Shown: piece by piece, positions 60,485 through 64,000 of the stretch
Numbering within the stretch: position 1 is the first letter of the stretch
Layout: every line of letters starts with the position of its first letter
Assembly: GCF_933775445.1 (NCBI RefSeq)
Contig: NC_065874.1
Span: forward strand, 7,149,001-7,213,000
Length of the DNA stretch: 64,000 bases
Source of the DNA: Argentina anserina
Taxonomy: Eukaryota > Streptophyta > Magnoliopsida > Rosales > Rosaceae
Direction of reading: 5' to 3'
Notes under the pieces: model-generated
The model's database searches: none
What the model saw: only the letters and a program-made list of their open reading frames with translations
Told to the model about the DNA's origin: nothing
Position numbers and translations under genes: made by a program

Positions 60485-61271
60485 TAGGGCTGGACTCGGT
60501 GCCAACGGTTCGGTTTATGAGTACTAACCGAAAACCGACACCGAATTTTCGGTTTCATGTTTTCCAAAACCGAAACCGAAAAATATAAATAAAAACCGCG
60601 GTTTCGGTTAACCAATAATTCGGTTCGGTTTCGGTTTTATTTCGGTTACAAAACCTAATATCCTTATTGACATTTCGTACTTGACTAGTGAAAATAAAAA
60701 GATTAAAAGTGAAGGAGTAAGCTACAAGTTCAATACTTTAATGAAGTTATATTCACCAAATATCAAGAACTCAAATATTAAGTAAACAAAAATAGTGTTT
60801 TGCTGAAACACAACAAGTTAACCAAAATAAACATTAAACCGCATGAGTTTCATCACCGGATGTTCAGACTTGTCTTAACATGAGGGCTAGTTGACAAAAC
60901 CCAAAAACATTACATTAGATCTCTGCATGCATAATTGTACACATACAAAAATCAAAATCATATATTACCTTGTACAAAATCACATATCTATACATGTATA
61001 TATTTATTACCAAATCTATGTTTTGCATAAGCACCCAATCGATTACATATGTTCATCAAATACAAGTTATAACCTTAAATGTCAATTCTCGGTTCGGTTC
61101 GGTTTCCACCGGTTTTTTGAAAGCATGAAACCGATAACCGGCACCAATTACTCGGTTCGGTTTGGTTTCCGACACCGACGCGGTGATTCCGTTCGGTTCC
61201 GGTTTCTCGGTTTCAGTGCGGTTCGGTTATGGCCAGTTTCGGTTTTTTCGGTGTCAAAAAGTCCAGCCCTA
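60485..61271. mobile_element. Non-autonomous hAT element, 787 bp
   Basis: Inverted ends TAGGGCTGGACT are identical for 12 bases on the two sides, and an exact 8-bp target duplication ATTCATAC flanks them (60477-60484 and 61272-61279). Subterminal regions carry many CGGTTTCGGTT/AACCGAAACCG motifs, typical of hAT transposase-binding sites. No transposase. It appears to sit in the LTR of the neighbouring Copia element, so it is the younger insertion. Confidence 0.9.
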
Positions 61272-61335
61272 ATTCATACACAGATTAATCATATATATAG
61301 CCTAATTTAACACTAATTACTCTGTGATTCACGCC

Positions 61336-64000
61336 ACCTTCCCTCAAGTTGGTGCATACATATCAACTATGCCCAACTTACTAAGTGAATCATAAAAGTT
61401 CTTTTTAGACACTCTTTTTGTGAGCATATCGACAAGTTGCTCTACTGTAAAAACAAAATGAAAACTAATGATCTTCGTGTCTAGCTTCTCTTTTATAAAG
61501 TGACGATCAACTTCCACGTGTGTTGTACGATCATGTTGCACATGATTATGTGAAATATCAATAGCTGCATTATTGTCACAGTACAGCTGCATAGCACATT
61601 TAGGCTACCCAAATCTTGTAGCAAATTTCTAAGCCATAACAATTCGCACACTCCGTGAGCCATACCTCTGTATTCTGCTCCAGCACTAGATCGTGCTACC
61701 ACCTTTTGTTTCTTACTCTTCCATGTAACAAGATTACCCCCAACAAAGGTAAAGTACCCTGATGTGGATCTCTGATCTGTAATATTTTCAGCCCAGTTTG
61801 CATTTGTAAAGCCACAAATTTCAAGGATATTATTGTGATTAGAGAACATTACTCCTCTCCCTGTAACTGACTTCAAGTACCTCAAAATCCTTAAAACATT
61901 ATCCATGTGGTCCTAACTGGGATTATGCATGAACTGACTCACTACACTTACTGCATACGCAACATTTGGTCTGGTATGTGATAGATAAATTAGGCGTTCA
62001 ACTAGCCTCCGATAACGAGGTTTTTTAGTATGAACTTGATCTGGGTACTCTGCTAACCGATGGTTCTGCTCAATAGGAGTATCAATGGGAGTCCAGTCCA
62101 ACATACTTGTCTCTGTTAGTAGATCAAGAATGTACGTCCTCTGACACATATAGATACCATCACTTCCCCGGGCTACTTCAATGCCTAAGAAGTACTTGAG
62201 TGTACCTAGGTCCTTCATCTCAAACTCTGTGGCAAGCTGTTTCTGTTCTATCCACCTCAACAATATCATTCCCAGTAACTACCATATCATCAACATATAT
62301 AATTAGGGCTGTTACATTCCCTTGTTGATGTTTGAGAAATAACGTGTGTTCTGAATTACTCTGTCTGTAGCCAATTTTCCTCATGAATTGTGAGAATCTT
62401 CCAAACCAAGCACAAGGTGACTGTTTAAGACCATACAAGGACTTTCTAAATCTGCATACATAGGTAGTTAGAGAAGCGGCTACATATCCAAGTGGAAGAT
62501 CCATGTATACTTCCTCAGTTAGTTCTCCATGAAGGAATGCATTCTTAACATCAAACTCCTTAAGTGGTCAGTTCAAGTTAGCAGCAAAAGAGAGCAATAC
62601 CCAGATAGTGTTTATCTTTGCAATAGGTGCAATGTCTCATCATAGTCTATGCCATATGTCTGGGTGAACCCCTTCGCTACTAGGCGTGCTTTATACCGGC
62701 TTACTGACCCATATGGATTATGCTTCACTGTAAACACCCAACGACATCCTACAGCCTTCTTTCCATGTGGTGGAGGTACAAGCTCCCAAGTATTGTTCTT
62801 TTGTAATGCTTTTATCTCTTCCTCCATTGCTTTCCTCCATTTTGGATCTCCCAATGCATCCTGCACTTTGTTAGGTACTGATACAGTAAATTGATTCACA
62901 AATGACTCATATGACTTAGATAATCTTTTGGTAGATATAAAATTTGCCACATGATACTTAGCTTTAGTCTGAAGGGTAGGTTCATATTTTTTTTGTTGGT
63001 TGACCCCGAGTAAACCTATTTGGCAAAACATATTGTCTACTATTAACCCTAATAGAATGACTAACCTCAGATAAGTAATCTTATGTACCAGGAGAGCATT
63101 GGTTAGGGGTATAAACAACTGTACGGGAGACATGATGGGCATTCGTGTTGTCAGCTTCTGGTGCCTGAATCTCTGGAGTGACGACATCTGGTGGTGTCTG
63201 TGTAGCTGACACATTGGTAATCTCAACGGAACCTGTTACCATATTGATTGGCTCACTTGTCTTCTCCTCTCCATGATACAACTCTTCAAAATATGACTTC
63301 TCTCCTGAAGAGCAGTATCAGAAGAGGTAAAATAACTCATGTCCTAAAAAAAGGTAACATCCATAGTGACATAGTACTTCCGGGTAGGGGGATGATAGCA
63401 CCGGTACCCTTTTATGATGTCCTATCTACCCAACAAACACACATTTAACTGCCCGGACATCCAACTTAGACCGCTGATGTTGTGGAAGATGAACAAAAGC
63501 AACACAACCGAAAACACGGGCATGAAGATTATGAAAAGAGGGTAATGAGACATGAGATACAAGCACCTCATAGGGAATTTTCCCCTGAAGGACACGAGAT
63601 GGAAGACGATTAATGAGGTGGGCGGAAGTAATGACAGCATCACCCCAAAGGTATTTAGGCATGTGGGCACTAAAAAGAAAACATCGAACCATATCAAGTA
63701 AATGATGATTTTTCTTTCAGAAACCCCATTTTGCCCAGGTGTGTAAGGACACGTTGTTTGAACAATTCCGTGTGTGTTAAAAAACTCCTAAAAGACATGA
63801 TTCACATATTCCCCCTCCCATTATCAGAACGAAGAACTCGAATGGTGACATTATATTGTGTGTGGACAGAGGTATGGAAGGCACAAAAAGCTGGAAAAAC
63901 CTCATCTTTATTTTTAAGAAGAACAATCCATAAAAGACATGTGCAATCATCAATAAATGACACAAAATACCGCATTCCTGACACAGTAGACTCTTTAGAG
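61336..64000 (-). mobile_element. Decayed Ty1/copia retrotransposon, 3' part; continues past the window
   Basis: On the minus strand the order is integrase, reverse transcriptase, RNase H, the Copia order. Integrase core: 63984-63426 (YFVSFIDDCT, VLRSDNG, later LINRLPSRVLQGK). Reverse transcriptase: 63226-62220 (WRKAMEEEIKALQKNNTW, KARLVAKGFTQTYGIDY, LIIYVDDMVVTGND) and 62269-61913 (LGIEVARGSDGIYMCQ, SHTRPNVAYAVSVVSQFM). RNase H: 61906-61344 (STSGYFTFVGGNLVTWKSKK, VARSSAGAEYRGMA). The frame is broken several times (about 63430, 62510-62610, 62220-62270, 61500-61600) and carries stops, so it is not functional. A purine-rich tract TTGAGGGAAGG (about 61348-61338, read on the minus strand) directly before TGG at 61336 marks the likely start of the 3' LTR. 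Confidence 0.88.

Noticed and set aside
60891..61310. 139-codon open frame
   Set aside because: It falls within the hAT element and reads through its CGGTTT repeats and the inverted end; no domain.

Overview
The window is nuclear DNA of a flowering plant: genes have GT-AG introns and TATA boxes, plant-only families are present (EIX-type receptor-like proteins, ATL RING-H2 ligases, QRT3-like pectinases, ER allantoate amidohydrolase), and much of the rest is plant-type transposon DNA. A eudicot is clear. Rosaceae is my guess from general resemblance of the receptor genes and Helitron ends; nothing here proves it.

Positions 1-29304 form a tandem cluster of leucine-rich-repeat receptor-like proteins (RLPs) on the + strand: the frameshifted 3' end of one copy (1-316), a promoter-plus-fragment relic (4242-4590), an intact gene (5473-8400), a heavily interrupted pseudogene (17450-24988) and a second intact gene (26377-29304). 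Between and inside these lie two ~2.7-3.0 kb solo LTRs of one family in opposite orientations, each with a 5-bp target duplication, a 7.4 kb Helitron-like element carrying minus-strand exon-like pieces (9513-16893), a Copia-derived fragment and a LINE tail.

Positions 30508-43408 are gene-dense and single-copy in style: choline-phosphate cytidylyltransferase (+, 8 exons), an intronless ATL-type RING-H2 E3 ligase (-), and two QRT3-like polygalacturonase genes (-, 3 exons each with the same intron positions).

Positions 43409-53097 have no convincing gene. They hold a Mutator-type MITE (9-bp TSD) and a 3.5 kb hAT-like element (8-bp TSD) whose interior is six ~500-bp tandem units, each a foldback. 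Positions 53098-56321 encode allantoate amidohydrolase (+, 12 exons, one GC-AG intron). A third intact RLP gene is convergent with it (56842-59706, -). The right end is a small hAT element (8-bp TSD) next to a decayed Copia element that runs out of the window.

Functionally the intact RLPs are cell-surface immune-type receptors without kinase domains. CCT makes CDP-choline for phosphatidylcholine, AAH recovers ureide nitrogen and QRT3-like enzymes act on pectin. Apart from the RLP cluster and the QRT3-like pair, the genes are not obviously functionally linked. The strongest unexplained structures are the foldback satellite inside the hAT element, the exon-carrying Helitron and the duplicated RLP promoter blocks.
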